From contig OZ231127.1 in assembly GCA_965153355.1 (NCBI GenBank), positions 59,520,001-59,584,000 of the forward strand: a stretch of 64,000 bases of DNA, given 5' to 3'. The notes below the pieces were generated by a model. That model was given only the letters and a program-made list of their open reading frames with translations. It had not been told where the DNA came from and made no database searches. Both the position numbers and the translations under genes were made by a program. Origin of the DNA: Flaccisagitta enflata (Eukaryota > Chaetognatha > Sagittoidea > Aphragmophora). This document shows, one piece after another, positions 1-13,400 of this stretch. The number at the start of each line of letters is the position of its first letter. Position 1 is the first letter of the stretch.

Positions 1-250
1 CCATTGTCCATATTCTGCCTTTTGTCAGTTCTCCTTGATATTCAATGAAAATTTAAATAACAGGGCATCCTGGACAGAAGGAAGGCAATCAGGACAAATG
101 GACAGACGAACGGATGGACGGACGGACAGATTCCCCCTGTGTTCTACAGGACTTCGTCCCCTTCGGGGCCGCTGCCCTGCTCCCTCTCAACCTTCATCAC
201 TTCCTACTCAAGCAGGGCACGGGTACCGCTGACCACTTACTGCCTTTGGG
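1..250 (+). repeat. Family B repeat, right terminus (partial)
   Basis: Bases about 100-250 carry tandem GGAC units, then a block rich in short hairpins (CCCCCTGTGTTCTACAGG, CCCCTTCGGGG), GCCGCTGCCC, and a tail ending near CTGCCTTTGGGC. The same block recurs at 53.03, 53.15 (inverted), 53.53, 56.13 (inverted) and 56.39 kb, where it bounds minisatellite arrays. Here only the right end is seen; the rest would lie before base 1. The reading frame across it is not treated as a gene. Confidence 0.6.
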
Positions 251-270
251 CTGCTATTAGGCGTTCATGA

Positions 271-377
271 GCTTTTTTAGCTCACTGCTCCTGCCCAATT
301 GCCCTAGTGACCTTCGATATCACTGCCCCTGCCTACCCGCACGCGACTGGGGTAGCGTGTATCCGGCCTTGTTTTTT
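271..377 (+). repeat. Family A repeat, 5'-truncated copy
   Basis: It matches the right half of the dispersed family A: CTCACTGCTCCTGCCC, then CACCCGCACGCGACT-like sequence, ending TATCCGGCCTTGTTT. The left hairpin of the family is missing. Confidence 0.7.
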
Positions 378-1780
378 TAAACTCAAACTCTCAGTTGGGT
401 TTCTTTCCATCATCGTGGGCATCTAACTGAAATACCTAAATCTACAAATACAATGGACATGACAATTCGCTTTGACAAATGTCATTTGACTTCAAAATGT
501 TTGGTCTGGCCTTCGTGCATTCATAGGTCATATATTCCATATGAGCCATTTTACAAGCCTTATGATAATACTCCAGCTCAGTTGATGTGGCCATTTCAAA
601 CACCCCCCTCCCCCTATTTTCATGACAAGGCGACATCTACAGTACCACCGGCATCGCCAGAGTGAAAAAAAAAGATCGCCCGCGCCGATGCAGACGAATA
701 AGAGGATCAGAACTTGGCGTTTAATGTCAAAAGAAAATCGTGTCTCAAAACTTTAATACTATTATTTTTTTCCTTACGCACATCTATTTCAGTGCAGTGC
801 AGTTCGCTCAATTCAATCCAACTCCATCATTCTCTCTTTATCGCCTGTCCGTCCATCCCTTAATCTGTTAGTCCGTCCGTTTGTCACTCCCTGCAGCCCT
901 CCGTCCGTTCCTTCGTCCATCCCTCAAGTCCTTCTATTTCTCTGTCCGTCCCTACGTGTCCATCCCTCAAGTCATTCTATTCCTCTGTCCGTCCCTACGT
1001 GTCCATCCCTCTGTGTCTCTTCGTCTCTGCATCACGCGTTTTTTCTGCGTCTCCGCTTTTTAGCATTGAACATTGACTCACATAACAGACATTGGCAAAT
1101 GCCAAGAACACATTTCGAGTTCATTATTCTCATCTTTCAATGGCGACCCTTTTTTGAAAAGAGCCCCCAAGCACGTGTATTATGAGGCACGTGTATTGTA
1201 AGACGCTTTTTTTTTCTGTCTGTCGGTCGGTTTATCTGTTGGTCACGTTGATACGTAACCATCCTCCCTGTACACGTATTTCAGCCAACTTGGGCCTTGT
1301 TTTCTCCTTCGCCATAAACGGAAATTCTGCGATGTGTTCCAAATACGGACAATGTTGCTTTGGCCCTGCTGCCCAAAGTGAGTCTAGATAGGAACAAAAA
1401 AGAAAAGGAGAATGAACGGAAAATGAAAGACAAGAATTTTGAAATTCGTGTATTGAATGTCGTTTGAATATTTGGAGAGGATTATGGAACACCTTGGAAA
1501 AACTCGAGAACAACTTTTGGCCTGCGTACAACAAAAAATAGGAACATTTTGAAAAATGAAAAGGAGAAAGGAAACGAGATAAGAGAACGAGATTTCAGAG
1601 CTGGTTGAAGTTGAACGAGAATAAGCTGAATTAGGTATGATTTTAAAAAGTCGAAAAAGTGAGCTGCGGATTGATACTTGTTTTCATCGATACCGTCCGT
1701 CCAACTGTCTGTTGGTCACGCAATTAACTGAAACCGCAATGGTCGACGATGTTTGGCATCATTCATCACAAATCTAATTA
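378..1780. other. No firm gene; T/C-rich spacer
   Basis: Contains a stretch of GTCC/CATCCCTC-rich tandem sequence (about 845-1030) and a decayed family A copy at about 1207-1306 that ends GGCCTTGTTTT. Two opposed open frames at 442-665 have no supporting splice sites or recognisable domain. Confidence 0.4.
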
Positions 1781-1782
1781 AT

Positions 1783-1813
1783 AGCATCATCGTCATCATC
1801 GTCATCATCATCG

Positions 1814-1898
<85 letters not shown>

Positions 1899-1899
1899 T

Positions 1900-1939
<40 letters not shown>

Positions 1940-1965
1940 CCATCATCATCATCACCATCATCGAT
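1783..1965. repeat. (ATC)n microsatellite
   Basis: About 60 nearly perfect ATC/GAT units with scattered substitutions. All long frames across it are homopolymeric Ile, Met or Asp and are artefacts. Confidence 0.95.
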
Positions 1966-2055
1966 ATCGTCATCGTCAGTCCGCGACATAAAATGATGAC
2001 TGAACTGATAATGATAAGGACGACTACAACGATAACGATGGTCTGGAAGGCGAAT

Positions 2056-2223
2056 ATGACGCAATATCGGAACAGATGCGCCACGTGGGCGGCGTCTCAA
2101 TCAGAAGAGCCGCCGGTTCCGGCTCGACAGCGGCCGCGGGTGACGTGCACGTGTGGCGCCACGGTCTTGAGGACAAACTATGCAAGACACAAAAAAGAAG
2201 TTTGTCCGGGGGGGAAGGCTTGA
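2056..2223 (+). CDS. Small Cys/His ORF, possible exon (weak)
   Basis: A 55-codon ORF in an unusually GC-rich patch just after the (ATC)n array. Its end contains a C-x-C ... H-x4-C pattern (VTCTCGATVLRTNYARHKKE followed by Val-Cys), reminiscent of a C2HC zinc-binding loop. It could be a free ORF or the last exon of a plus-strand gene; no clear acceptor is visible because the microsatellite lies directly upstream. No family is recognised. Confidence 0.22.
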   Translation: MTQYRNRCATWAASQSEEPPVPARQRPRVTCTCGATVLRTNYARHKKEVCPGGKA

Positions 2224-2340
2224 CCTTAACGGGGTCGGTATGCCTTTCTTGGATCTTGGATCTTGTCAATCACACACTTCCTCGCTTTGTCTCCTTCCTC
2301 GCGACTCATGGAGACGACGATTCTTTGATCTGTGAGATTG

Positions 2341-2640
2341 TGAGATGGTGAATTGGTTGTATTGGTTATATTGGTAATGGTTATATTGGTTAAATCGGTT
2401 ATATTGGTTATTGGTGATAGGTGAATGTTAATGAAGGATTGGTGAGCGATTTTAGAGCGGCAATCGGTGACTGGCGAAATTGAGTGGTGGGAAATAAACT
2501 ATGAATGATGAATGATGATTGGTGCTTGACGATTGACGATTGATGATTGATGAATAGTCATTGATGCAGCCATAAATGGTATTTGGGGAAATGAGCGACC
2601 AATTACGGAAAGAGAGTGATTGACAGTTTATGATTTTCAA
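2341..2640. repeat. Degenerate TTGGTTATA / TGATGATTGA tandem tract
   Basis: Diverged tandem units (ATTGGTTATATTGGTTA, then GATTGATGATTGATGA) lead into the (AATG)n array. No gene is seen. Confidence 0.5.
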
Positions 2641-2655
2641 ATGACAGCTTATTGA

Positions 2656-2838
2656 TTTATGAATGAATGAATGAATGAATGAATAAATGAATGAATGAAT
2701 GAATGAATGAATGAATGAATGAATGAATGAATGAATGGATAAATGAATGAATGAATGAATGAATGAATGAATGAATGAATGAATGAATGAATGAATGAAT
2801 GAATGAATGAATGAATGAATGAATGAATAAATGAACTA
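2656..2838. repeat. (AATG)n microsatellite
   Basis: About 45 tetranucleotide units with a few AATA variants. The minus frame reads Ser-Phe-Ile-His repeats and is an artefact. Confidence 0.95.
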
Positions 2839-3253
2839 ATCAAGTGATAGATTGATGAGTCAGTTATTCACGAATCATTTAATTAACTAAAGAGCCATTT
2901 CATTTGATGTTGATAAGTTTACTAACAATCCATAAGAGGCTTTAAGAAGGAAAAAAGAGGCATTGTCAAGACCATGCACCAGCGCCCAGAATCACAAAAG
3001 AAAACGCGTACAGATGGCTTCTACATCAAAGAAATGACGACTGACGAGCTAAATCAATATTTCATCACGTCCATTGGTCTGTTGGTGAGTTGGTCCATGG
3101 GTGAGTTGGTCCGTGGGTGTGCTGGTCCGTCAGTGAGTCACATATCGGGCCACTTGATACGTTACAGAGAGGGTCGTCCGTTGGTAACACAAAGCAGCAA
3201 TCGGACTAAAGACCCAGACTAACTATCAAGTTTCCCAGTTTTTCCCCTTTTTT

Positions 3254-3528
3254 GTCGCGTGCTACGCGACTCTACACCCCGCTTTGTCTTTCCGTCGGTC
3301 CGTCCGTCACACTTTACTTTTTTCGTTTTTTAGGTGCGCTGTGTCCGTTGATCTGTTGGTTGATTGATAACGCATCCGTTCGACGATCCACACGGCGCAC
3401 CTTATTGGCCTACTTGACCTTGTTTGCGGTCTTTGGCCTCACTGTTACGGCCTGAATAATGAAGTGACCTCAAGTATGGCCCCTGCCCACCCGCACGCGA
3501 CTGGGGTAGCCGTGTATCCGGCCTTGTT
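3254..3528 (+). repeat. Family A repeat, full-length copy
   Basis: Starts with a hairpin GTCGCGTGCTACGCGAC, continues CCCGCTTTGTC and GGTC-rich units, CACACTTTACTTTTTT, and ends CCGCACGCGACTGGGG followed by TATCCGGCCTTG. The left GTCGCGTGC is the exact complement of the right GCACGCGAC. Confidence 0.85.
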
Positions 3529-4230
3529 GATTCCATTGTTAATGATTAATTGCTGCCAAGCTTTCTGTAAACATTGTCTGCACACTTGACGCCCACTTAC
3601 AGTCGGATTCTTTTTTTCTTGTCAAACGCAAAGCAAAGATATGGGGTTTTCACTCCAATGTCAGAGAAACTAGGAGCCGAGGCGATTTCGACGCCGGCTA
3701 TGTCAAGATTATGCCCATGGCAATGAATGAATGATTGACAACAAACAAGCTACGCGATTCCAATGATTGAGTATTGAGTATTGAGTATTGACTATTGAGT
3801 ATTGAGTATTGAATCCAGTCTAGACAAAGCACCCGCGTCATCGCGACAACAACCGACCTTCATAGATTGGGGACATTCATTGTTGTTTAAAACAAAGTTC
3901 TTTTTTTCATCTGTTTTTTTAATCTGTTAATTATTTTCTAATCTGTGAATGAGTAATATCGTTTTTAAAGCCTATCTCAAAATGAAAGAAGAGGCGGGAA
4001 TTTAAAGCAGGAAACATTTGAGGTCTGTCTTCCTTCTTCATTTTTTGTTTGTTTTTGTTTTTTGTTTATTTTTTTTTTGCGCCATCTTGATAAGATGACA
4101 GCGCTGATATCATTTCAAAATATAACCAATAAATGCAAATCTTTATTGAATATCATTCCTCCAGAAAAGATGTAACAGGACCAAAACAACGACGAGGAGC
4201 GAAAGAGATTTCTCAATGGAAACGGTAGAA
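3529..4230. other. Spacer without a firm gene
   Basis: Holds a short (TTGAGTA)n tract at about 3765-3812 and T-rich runs. A possible acceptor followed by a 20-codon frame at about 3663-3730 is not enough to call an exon. Confidence 0.4.
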
Positions 4231-4232
4231 AA

Positions 4233-4778
<546 letters not shown>

Positions 4779-4946
4779 GCTGTGTGATACTGATAGAAGG
4801 ACAAACGAACTGACAGAAAAGCCAACTGACAGACCGAAACTGAAGAACAAAAAAGAAAGAAGATGGTGATTGTTTCGATATGAAAGAACGTTCAACAGAG
4901 CGTAAATACCGCCACTTTTCCTTTTCTCTTCATTTTGTTTGTGTTT

Positions 4947-5467
4947 CAGTAGATCTCGTCTAGACTTGAGATAACGGGGGCAAGCATTGTGGTTACACAA
5001 ATGAAGCCAGGGGAGTGATATTTGAAACATAGACTAATAATGGAGAATTGCATTGCTGGCGTTATGGAAACGCATTTCATATTTTAAAATATCACATTTT
5101 GATTTAACATTTTTTAAATTAATCTATATCTTTTCCCACAGTATGCTCGCAAGAATGTCGCCGCTTAGCGGTGCTAGGGTCGCACATTAGATACGCTCCC
5201 TAGAACGGCCAAACGAGCGATATTCTTACAGAACATACTGTGGGAAAGTTGTAGCAAATTTAATTTTAAAAAATGTTCCCTGAAAAAATTTCTCAAAATA
5301 TTGATATTTTAGCGAGAATACATGGAAATGTGTTTCCATGGCAACCAACTATCATGGGAAATTAAGCATCCTTTGAGTAGTCTTTGATCCAAATATTGCT
5401 GCCCTGCCTTCGTTTGTCTTTCCATAATGCTTGCCCCCGTTATCTCAAGTCTAGACGAGATCTACTG
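4947..5467. mobile_element. Palindromic MITE, family X copy 1
   Basis: Terminal inverted repeats start CAGTAGATCTCGTCTAGACT and the element is close to palindromic throughout. It shares termini with copies at 21723-22285 and 46916-47478. Its centre carries the CACAGTATG...TCGC...TTAGCGG core shared by those copies, with several small deletions (521 bp against 563). The flanking TA seen in the other copies is not preserved here. The right arm keeps GTTTCCATGGCAAC, an RFX X-box-like site, at 5332-5345. No coding capacity. Confidence 0.85.
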
Positions 5468-6519
5468 TTCCTTCTTGAGAACAATTTGAATAAAAGAGAC
5501 TTTTTTTTCTCGTTTTTTGCCTTGGAAACATTAAAGTCTCATTTGCATATTTGGGACGGAATGAAAGTGAAAAGAAAAAAAAACACAGGAGAGTTTTCGT
5601 CGAGTGGTTTGACTTTATTTATTTTTCCTTATCATTCGTCTTCTTCGCAGATGAAAGCAGAGTTAATTATTTACCAGATTTTAAATGGCGACACGATCAA
5701 ACTGAGATAAAACCAAGAAAGAACTTTTTATTTCGTGTTCATTTGAATTTCAGAGTTAAGTGATTTCCTTTGAAAATGAAACTTAACGGCGTAGGCAAAA
5801 AAATCTGTACTGTCCTGTTGGCATAAAAAACATACTTGTGACACCAGAATGTAAGAGAAAGTTTCCAAATTTTGTAACCTTACATCAAAACGGCGGAAAC
5901 GCACCCCCCCCCCCCATTTTCTCATTCAACCTCCATCGCTAGCTGAGAGAGTCATTTTAAGCGATAAGATTTAGTAGCAAAGTAGGACAGTAACGGTAGC
6001 AAAGTAGGCAGCAAATTAGGACAGCAAAGTAGAACAGCAATGTAGGACAGCAAAGTAGGACAGGAACAATATCCCAAAATTGCCGATAAAAAAAAAGATG
6101 GATGAAATATTGTTATAATCCCTTAGTCTTCTATCAATCTCATTTCAAAGATATTTGCCTTTGGGCTACTGAATACAGCAAACCAAAACTGTATCGTTGA
6201 CCCTATCATTGAGTCATTGACCATATCGATGGTAATTCTTAACTTTTGATAGGACATCGTCTAAAGACCTCTTCATACCCTTTTTTAAAGACTTTTACCA
6301 ATTTTTTTGCTCACCCTGTTAAAGCGGAGTTCTTATCTTTCGCATTTTTTTTTTTCACCGACCCTTTTCTTCATTTGTTCATGCTTTAAATGTCTCCTGT
6401 CTCTTGTTCATTTTTCACAGAAAAACGTTGCTTTTTTATCTTGATTTTTTGTTTTCTTTTTTTTTTCACCATTTGTTTCAAGATTTGTTTCATTCTTTTT
6501 CCGTCATTTTTTCTTTCTT
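5468..6519. other. Spacer with a short AGTAGGACAGCAA minisatellite
   Basis: About six diverged units of AGCAAAGTAGGAC lie at 5973-6064. Otherwise A/T-rich sequence with no supported gene. Confidence 0.5.
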
Positions 6520-6975
<456 letters not shown>

Positions 6976-7867
6976 TTCTTGTCATTTCATTTTGTTATTT
7001 TTTATTTTCAAATTGACTTGCGTCAGAAATCACGAAAAATCAAAGGTCGATAAACCATTCAACCGAAACAGAATAATGAAAATTCAGTGAGTTCTTTCAT
7101 AGCTGTGATAAGCACATCAAAAGCCATTTACCCGCAGCAGGTTCGTTGATCAACAAATTTTACCCTTCAGTGATAAGGTTTTATTGGTGTTATCAGTCGT
7201 ACCTGATATTGCTGCAATGCTAATATGAGCTTGGATACTAGGTGCTCGAGGCTAGGTGCTCCCACATCATAAATTGTGAATTAGCAGCAGAAGAGGGAAA
7301 AAATTTGCACTTCGATCCCCAGGCCTCTCCCAGGATGTATCTTTTTTTTTTCTTCTTTTTTTTTTAAAGGGACTTAACGTAATTCGTCGCTATAACCCGC
7401 TGGCCTATTCGTCATTCTGTCCATCCGTCCGTCGGTCTGTCTGTTTAGCAGTCTATCACATCTTTACAGTTTATCTGTGTCAAGTCACTTCTATCTCATT
7501 ATTGGGGTCATTTATGTCATTTCTTCAGTCAAATAAGTCTTTGAAGTCATTTTGGAAAAAAAAAAGAGTCAATTAGGTCGTCAGGGCTATTTCTTGTTGA
7601 TTCAAGTAATAAAAACAATCAATCTAGTTGTTAAGGTTATCAAGTCAACTATTATTTGATTAAGCTACTTGATGGTACTGGCCTTTTTTCAGGGATTTGA
7701 TTGTTTAGAATGACCGGCCAGAGGCAAAGCGAGGGGTGATGAACTCTGAAATCTAATCAAACAAGGCCAACTCCCATCAGTCGCGTGCGAGACGTAAATA
7801 ACTAAATACACAATTTGTCCTTAATAGAAATATTGATATTTAAGGCCATTATCATCGTCAAATCTTT

Positions 7868-8097
7868 AGTCGCGTGCACGCGACTCTATGACCCGCTCTG
7901 TCCGTCTGTCTGTTGGTTGGTCAGTCAAACAATTGGTCAGTCAAACAGTTGGTCGATTGGTCCGTCACGCTCAGCTTTTTTTCATCGTTTTACATCATTT
8001 ATGTATATTATATCAGTTATGTAAAGACAATTTACTTTTAGTCATTTGGTCTTATGGTCTTAACTTCCGCACGCGACTGTAAGGTGTTGGCCTTGTT
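7868..8097 (+). repeat. Family A repeat, variant tail
   Basis: Begins with the perfect palindrome AGTCGCGTGCACGCGACT and GGTC/GGTT units. The right end is CCGCACGCGACT but then a variant tail, GTAAGGTGTTGGCCTTG, also seen in the 24.4 and 62.4 kb copies. Confidence 0.8.
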
Positions 8098-9066
8098 TTT
8101 ACTGTTTTTAACCCTCTAACTTCATTTTTGACACTTTCTAACAAGTTTCAACATTTTCAATCTTTTTTTAACACTCAAAGATACTTCTCACAAATTGGAG
8201 ACTCAAAAATGTTGAAAAAGTTAAGTGTGACGGACCAACCGACCAACTGATTGACGGAAAATTGAAAAAGATGATTGATAACATGCACCGTCATTTTTAA
8301 TAACTGCAGTGTTGTTTCGTGCAATCAGGCATTATGGGCAGGGGCAGTCACAGATTTCACTCAACAAGAATATAACAAATCAATGTTGATAGAATTGACA
8401 ACTTACGAATCAGTTAACTTACAGACTGACCGGCAATCACAGTTCATAGAGAATTGTAGTGTGCTTCATGAATCATGATTACTGAATAAGGCATACGATT
8501 TTGAACGTTAAAATGAAAGTTTTCGAATCTTTTTTGAGGGGAAAGAATGAGGTATAAATTTTTTTGACGCACGAGTTCACACTTTACATAATCTGGTTCC
8601 CGATTCTCTTTCTTTGTTTTCTTTTGTTTCTTCCCCTTCTCTTTGTTTTTGTTCCTTTTCGGGCAGCGGCCTTGATACCCTAAGCTTTCACATATTTTCT
8701 CCTCCTTCTCCTTATCCTATGCCCCCCCCCCCAACTCAAACCCCAGTCTAGACTCTAAAGCCCATGTCGCTGCCTCAAGACCCAGATCCCAGCCTTAAGG
8801 ACTAAATCCAAGCCTCAAGGCCCAAAGCCCAGTCTTTAGGCACTTGAAACTCAAGGCTCAATCCTAGCCTCAAAACCCAGAACCAGGCTCTAGGACTACA
8901 TCAAAGCATCAAGGCTCAAATTGAAACCATCCTTATGAGCTGAAGCATAGGTCATCTGCTCCTTTGGGGTCACTTCCCCTCTCACCATCTAAATCTCTCA
9001 TACACTAACTTTGGCGCTTGGAAACCACTGACCATCTAACACTTTTGCGACTTCTCCCTCGTTCTA
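8098..9066. other. Spacer with degenerate CCTCAAGGCCCA minisatellite
   Basis: From about 8725 to 8935 the sequence is a diverged tandem of units like CAAGGCCCAAAGCCCAGTC. It resembles on the opposite strand the arrays inside family B elements at 52-56 kb. No gene. Confidence 0.45.
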
Positions 9067-9674
9067 ACTATGGCAAAAATAAAAAAGACAGTGATTTTCA
9101 AAATACCAACATATACCCATTTTTTTGAATGAATTGAAATCCTTTTAGGTGGTATTAGTGTGACAAATTTTTGGTTCAGCAACAAAATCAGAACTCAAAA
9201 AAGTTAATTTTTGTGGCCGTAGCATCAATTTTTGCAAAAATTGTTAAATGATGAATCGCCAATTGAATAAAATTTTTGCATGACATAAAGTCACTACTGT
9301 AATCTCATTTTTTGAGCAGCATCAAAAATCTTTTCAGGTGTTCATAGTATGTCAATTTCTTGACTCAGCAAAAAAATCAGAACTCAAAAAAAAGTTGTTT
9401 TTTGTACACATAGCATCAATTTTTGTAAAACTTATCAAAATGAATTTTTTAAAAGTTGCAAATATAGAGTTTTTCCCCTTCTTTTATTTCTGATGTTTTT
9501 TCACAAAAAGTGATGCTACGGGCCCAAAAATGAACTTTTTTGAGTTCTGATTTTTTCGCTGGTTAGATAATTTGATTCACTATCACTACCTAAAAGGATT
9601 TTAAGCAAATGAAAAAAAAAAATGAGTGCGTAGGAGTACATTGAAATAACTGTCTTTTTTTTCTTTGCCATGGT
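9067..9674. mobile_element. TIR element, family Y copy 1
   Basis: Ends read ACTATGGCAAAAA... and ...TTTGCCATGGT, each flanked by TA, the usual target of Tc1/mariner-like elements. About 608 bp, with no ORF. Copies at 24695-25281 and 45976-46591 have the same ends and similar length. Confidence 0.75.
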
Positions 9675-9689
9675 TAGATAGGTATTTCA

Positions 9690-9895
9690 AGTGACTTACA
9701 GTCGACTCTACACGTAGCCATGTGCAGTTACACTTTTTTCCTCATGAAATGTGGATCAATATCCCTCACTTTACCCAAACTGATAAAATGGAAGAGGGCC
9801 TTGTGAACCCTCAATAACTAACCAACTGACCGACCGACCGACCGACCATCCGACCATCCAACCGACATGGCGGGTTATAGATTTACGTGCACGCC
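9690..9895 (-). repeat. Repeat containing the unoccupied site of MITE X
   Basis: Contains CAATATCCCTCACTTTACCC followed by an AGGGCCTTGTGAACCCTC block and GACC-rich tandem units. The same sequence flanks the MITE at 46916-47478, so this copy shows the uninterrupted target. The GACC units and ACGTGCACGCC end resemble family A in minus orientation. Confidence 0.55.
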
Positions 9896-10219
9896 ACGAA
9901 AAATGACCGGATTTTCTAAGAGTCGTCCACATAACTAAGATTTTCACTCACAAATCTCCCCAGTCCCCACCCGGGAGACGCATCGTTGCCCAATCGAGTT
10001 TGTCAATCAAACGAGCGAGAGTGAGAAAGAGAAAGTATTTGTTTGCTTTAGTAAACGGCGTTCGACATCATAAAACCGTCGATAATTGATCACCGCAACT
10101 GTGAAAGATAATGTTGACCTTCAGACGATTTTGTCAGTTGTTTCTTGGGTTCTGAATTTGTTGTATCTCTTTTTTTTTTTCAGGGGTTCAAGTTGACCTC
10201 TCCTTAATTTCGTCTTTTT

Positions 10220-10421
10220 AGTCGCGTGCACGCGACTCTACAACCCGCTTTGTCCGTCGGTCGGTCGGTCGGTCGGTTGGTCGGTCGGTTGGTCACACTT
10301 TACTTTTTTTATGATTTTATTTCTTTGACCTCACTGCTCCTGCCCAAATGGTCTGGTGACCTCAAATATGGCCCCTGCCCACCCGCACGCGACTTCGGTA
10401 GCCGTGTATCCGGCCTTGTTT
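10220..10421 (+). repeat. Family A repeat, full-length copy
   Basis: Begins AGTCGCGTGCACGCGACT and contains (GGTC)n, CACACTTTACTTTTTT, CTGCTCCTGCCCAAATG and CCGCACGCGACT. It ends TATCCGGCCTTG inside a T-rich site. Confidence 0.88.
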
Positions 10422-10610
10422 GTATTGACTTTTCTTTTTGTGTACGACTGTATGTTCGTGAGGCCTCATTGAAATTTTTAATGTTGTCATAATGTAATAT
10501 TTTTCCGATATGATTTTTTTTCATAACCATTGGCGTCGTGCACGTAGTAAAATAAAGGAAAAACGAACATTCACAATTTCAAAAAAAAAAAATCAAAGCC
10601 AATTGTAACG

Positions 10611-11035
<425 letters not shown>

Positions 11036-11337
11036 TTCCCTCTTTGTCTACATTGTGCTTCTTTCAATCTCTTCTTTTTCTATTCTGTCTTTCTTTTCCT
11101 TTCTTCTCTGTCTTTGTCTTTTCTCTCTCTCTCTCTCTCTCACTCGCTCACTGCTCACTCGCTCGCTCGCCTGCTCGCTTGACTCACTCACTCACTGTCT
11201 GTCTGTCTGTCTGTCTCTCTCTCAGTGAAGTGTAGTTGACGAGGTGAACAACTGTCAAGCACTTAAGCAGCTTGATCTTTGAATCAGTTGTGAAGCCGTA
11301 CCTTATGTAGAATAGGTGCGAATACAACATGACGAAT

Positions 11338-11552
11338 GTATGAATGAATGCATGAATGCATGAATGAATGAATGAATGAATGAATGAATGAATGAATGAA
11401 TGAATGAATGAATGAATGAATAAATGAATGATTGAATGAATTTATTGTTTAGATTGAATGAATGAATGAATGAATGAATGAATGAATGAATGAATGAATG
11501 AATGAATGAATGAATGAATGAATGAATGAATAAATAAATGAATGAATGAATG
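11338..11552. repeat. (AATG)n microsatellite, two blocks
   Basis: Two long AATG blocks separated by about 35 bases. Confidence 0.95.
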
Positions 11553-11870
11553 CATAATTTCGTGTACTTATGTGTATTCTAGTTGTTTTTTCTTTTCTTT
11601 TTTCATGTCTTGTCTAGTTCAATAATCTCCTTTTTCTCAAAATTCAATATTCAGGTTGATTCTCGTTGATTGATTGTTTGATTGAAGGAACGAATGATTG
11701 ATTGGTTTTGTACTTCGTTGACCATTAGCCAACATCGAACCGCTTATATCATTTGTGATCTTTTTGTTCGCATGTTTATCTTTACTTAAGGCCAAACCAT
11801 ACTTTGGCAACAACATCTCAGGTATCTTTGTTGTACATGTTCATTTACATGTTCATTTCGTCTTCTTTTT

Positions 11871-12043
11871 GGTCGCGCGACTCTACAACCCGCAATTTCC
11901 GTCGGTCGGATGTTCCGTAACGCTGTGCTTTTCAGCGCTTTTTGGGCGATTTTTTGCATTTCTGTTCCTGTCTGGTTAGACATTTTTATCACTGCTCCTG
12001 CCCACCCACTCGCATTTTGGGTAGCCGTGTTTCCGACTTTGTT
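11871..12043 (+). repeat. Family A repeat, diverged copy
   Basis: Starts GGTCGCGCGACTCTACAACC and ends with a GTAGCCGTGT and TTTCCGACTTTG-type tail. The right CGCGACT motif has decayed. Confidence 0.7.
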
Positions 12044-12255
12044 TCTTTTTATCACTCGCCGTCAAATGCGTATGTCGTAACGTTTTCGTTGTCAGCGCGA
12101 ATGTTTCCTAACTTTCCTTTTATCACTTTCATCAAGGTTGACCCTGGCGTTCTTAATCTTGAGATTAAAGCACCGACCGTGACCATCCTTACTGCTCTCG
12201 TAATAACATTCCCATTCCTCCGTATTGAACATATATACATTGTTGTTGTTCACGT
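12044..12255. other. Exon-like patch, strand undecided
   Basis: Both strands stay open. On the plus strand, a pyrimidine-rich acceptor ending CATCAAG at about 12137 precedes a 21-codon frame up to a CTCTC|GTAATA donor. The minus strand is also open from about 12240. There is no homology and no neighbouring exon, so no gene is called. Confidence 0.15.
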
Positions 12256-12256
12256 T

Positions 12257-12333
<77 letters not shown>

Positions 12334-12340
12334 GGTGTGG

Positions 12341-12387
<47 letters not shown>

Positions 12388-12388
12388 A
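12256..12388. repeat. (GTT)n microsatellite
   Basis: Long GTT array with one GTGTGG interruption. Confidence 0.95.
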
Positions 12389-13289
12389 TCGCTGTTGTTA
12401 ATGGATGTTTTATTGTTGTCTTAGAATTGATTCAATTGAAGCTAGGTTTATAATCTTTTTTGTTTTTGTTGTTGATTTTGTCCCTGACATTTGCTATTGT
12501 TGACGTTGTTTCTGCCGTTTCTTTTCGCTGGTAATATCCTTGCATTAGTCGCAATATTTTTCTTAACTATCACTCTAATTCCTGAATCTTGATCTTCTTT
12601 AAAATTTCATCTCCGAATTCGATGCAACGGCTCCCTGCCGTCATTGTCATCCTCGTTGCCAGCCCGCCGTTGTTGTCGTCAAGGTTCACTGTGTTATCGT
12701 TTTCGGCATCGTTGTCGTCCTCGCCGTCGTCATCGTCATTGACTTGACGTCGTCGTCATCGTCCTCGCCGTCATTGACGTCGTCATTATTTTCATTGTCG
12801 TCAGAGTTGTTGACAAAGAGTCGGAAGAATCGAATTTATTATTAAACAATCATGCACATCTCAAACCCTTTGCAAACCTCCTATCCGTATCTCAAACTTA
12901 ACAAATCTCTCACATCCAGAAGAATCATATTTGTTGTTCCAACGTTCACTTTTTTTTCTCAGTTTAACAATAGGATTTAAAAACCAGGCTTAGCTCAAAA
13001 TCCAGGAGACATTGACCGGAGAGAGAGATTACCTCCATAGTAGAAGGGGAAAGTTTCTTTACTGACAATCGTAGTTATGGACTTTTGGTCATAGGTCAAG
13101 AGGCATGAGATTCATACCTCGGACTGGAATCGTACCATTACTGGCCTGCTTTGAAAATCTTGTGACATGTCATTCATTTCTAACCTTGAAGACATAAATA
13201 TCCCCATGTTCTCTCTTCTACCCTGTTTTGATTGTAAGTTATCTCTATAATTAGCGATTATTTTAAATTTCGTGTGATTGCAGCAGCGT
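12389..13289. other. Spacer with degenerate GTC/GTT trinucleotide tract
   Basis: About 12630-12815 is an imperfect GTCGTC/ATCGTC tract. No gene is seen. Confidence 0.45.
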
Positions 13290-13396
13290 TTTTGAGCTTT
13301 TGGAGCTCACTGCTCCTGCCCAAATGCCCAAGTGACCTCTATTGCTGCTCCTGCCCACCCACACGCGACTGGGTTAGCCGTAAATCCGGCCTTGTT
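13290..13396 (+). repeat. Family A repeat, 5'-truncated
   Basis: Right half only: CTCACTGCTCCTGCCCAAAT, CACACGCGACT, AATCCGGCCTTGTTTT. The next copy starts four bases later. Confidence 0.75.
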
Positions 13397-13400
13397 TTTA

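Noticed and set aside
1182-1391. Exon-like segment with a CAG acceptor and AAA|GTGAGT donor
   Set aside because: It overlaps a decayed family A copy (GGCCTTGTTTT tail), more than one frame is open, and no partner exon is found.
2974-3222. Plus-strand ORF whose start looks coding (DGFYIKEMTTDELNQYFITS)
   Set aside because: It runs into GGTC/GGTG family A-type units. It recalls a retroelement linker, but nothing else of such an element is adjacent.
9960-10025. Pyrimidine tract plus CCCAG followed by short open frames
   Set aside because: Two frames compete, the donor is weak and there is no neighbouring exon.
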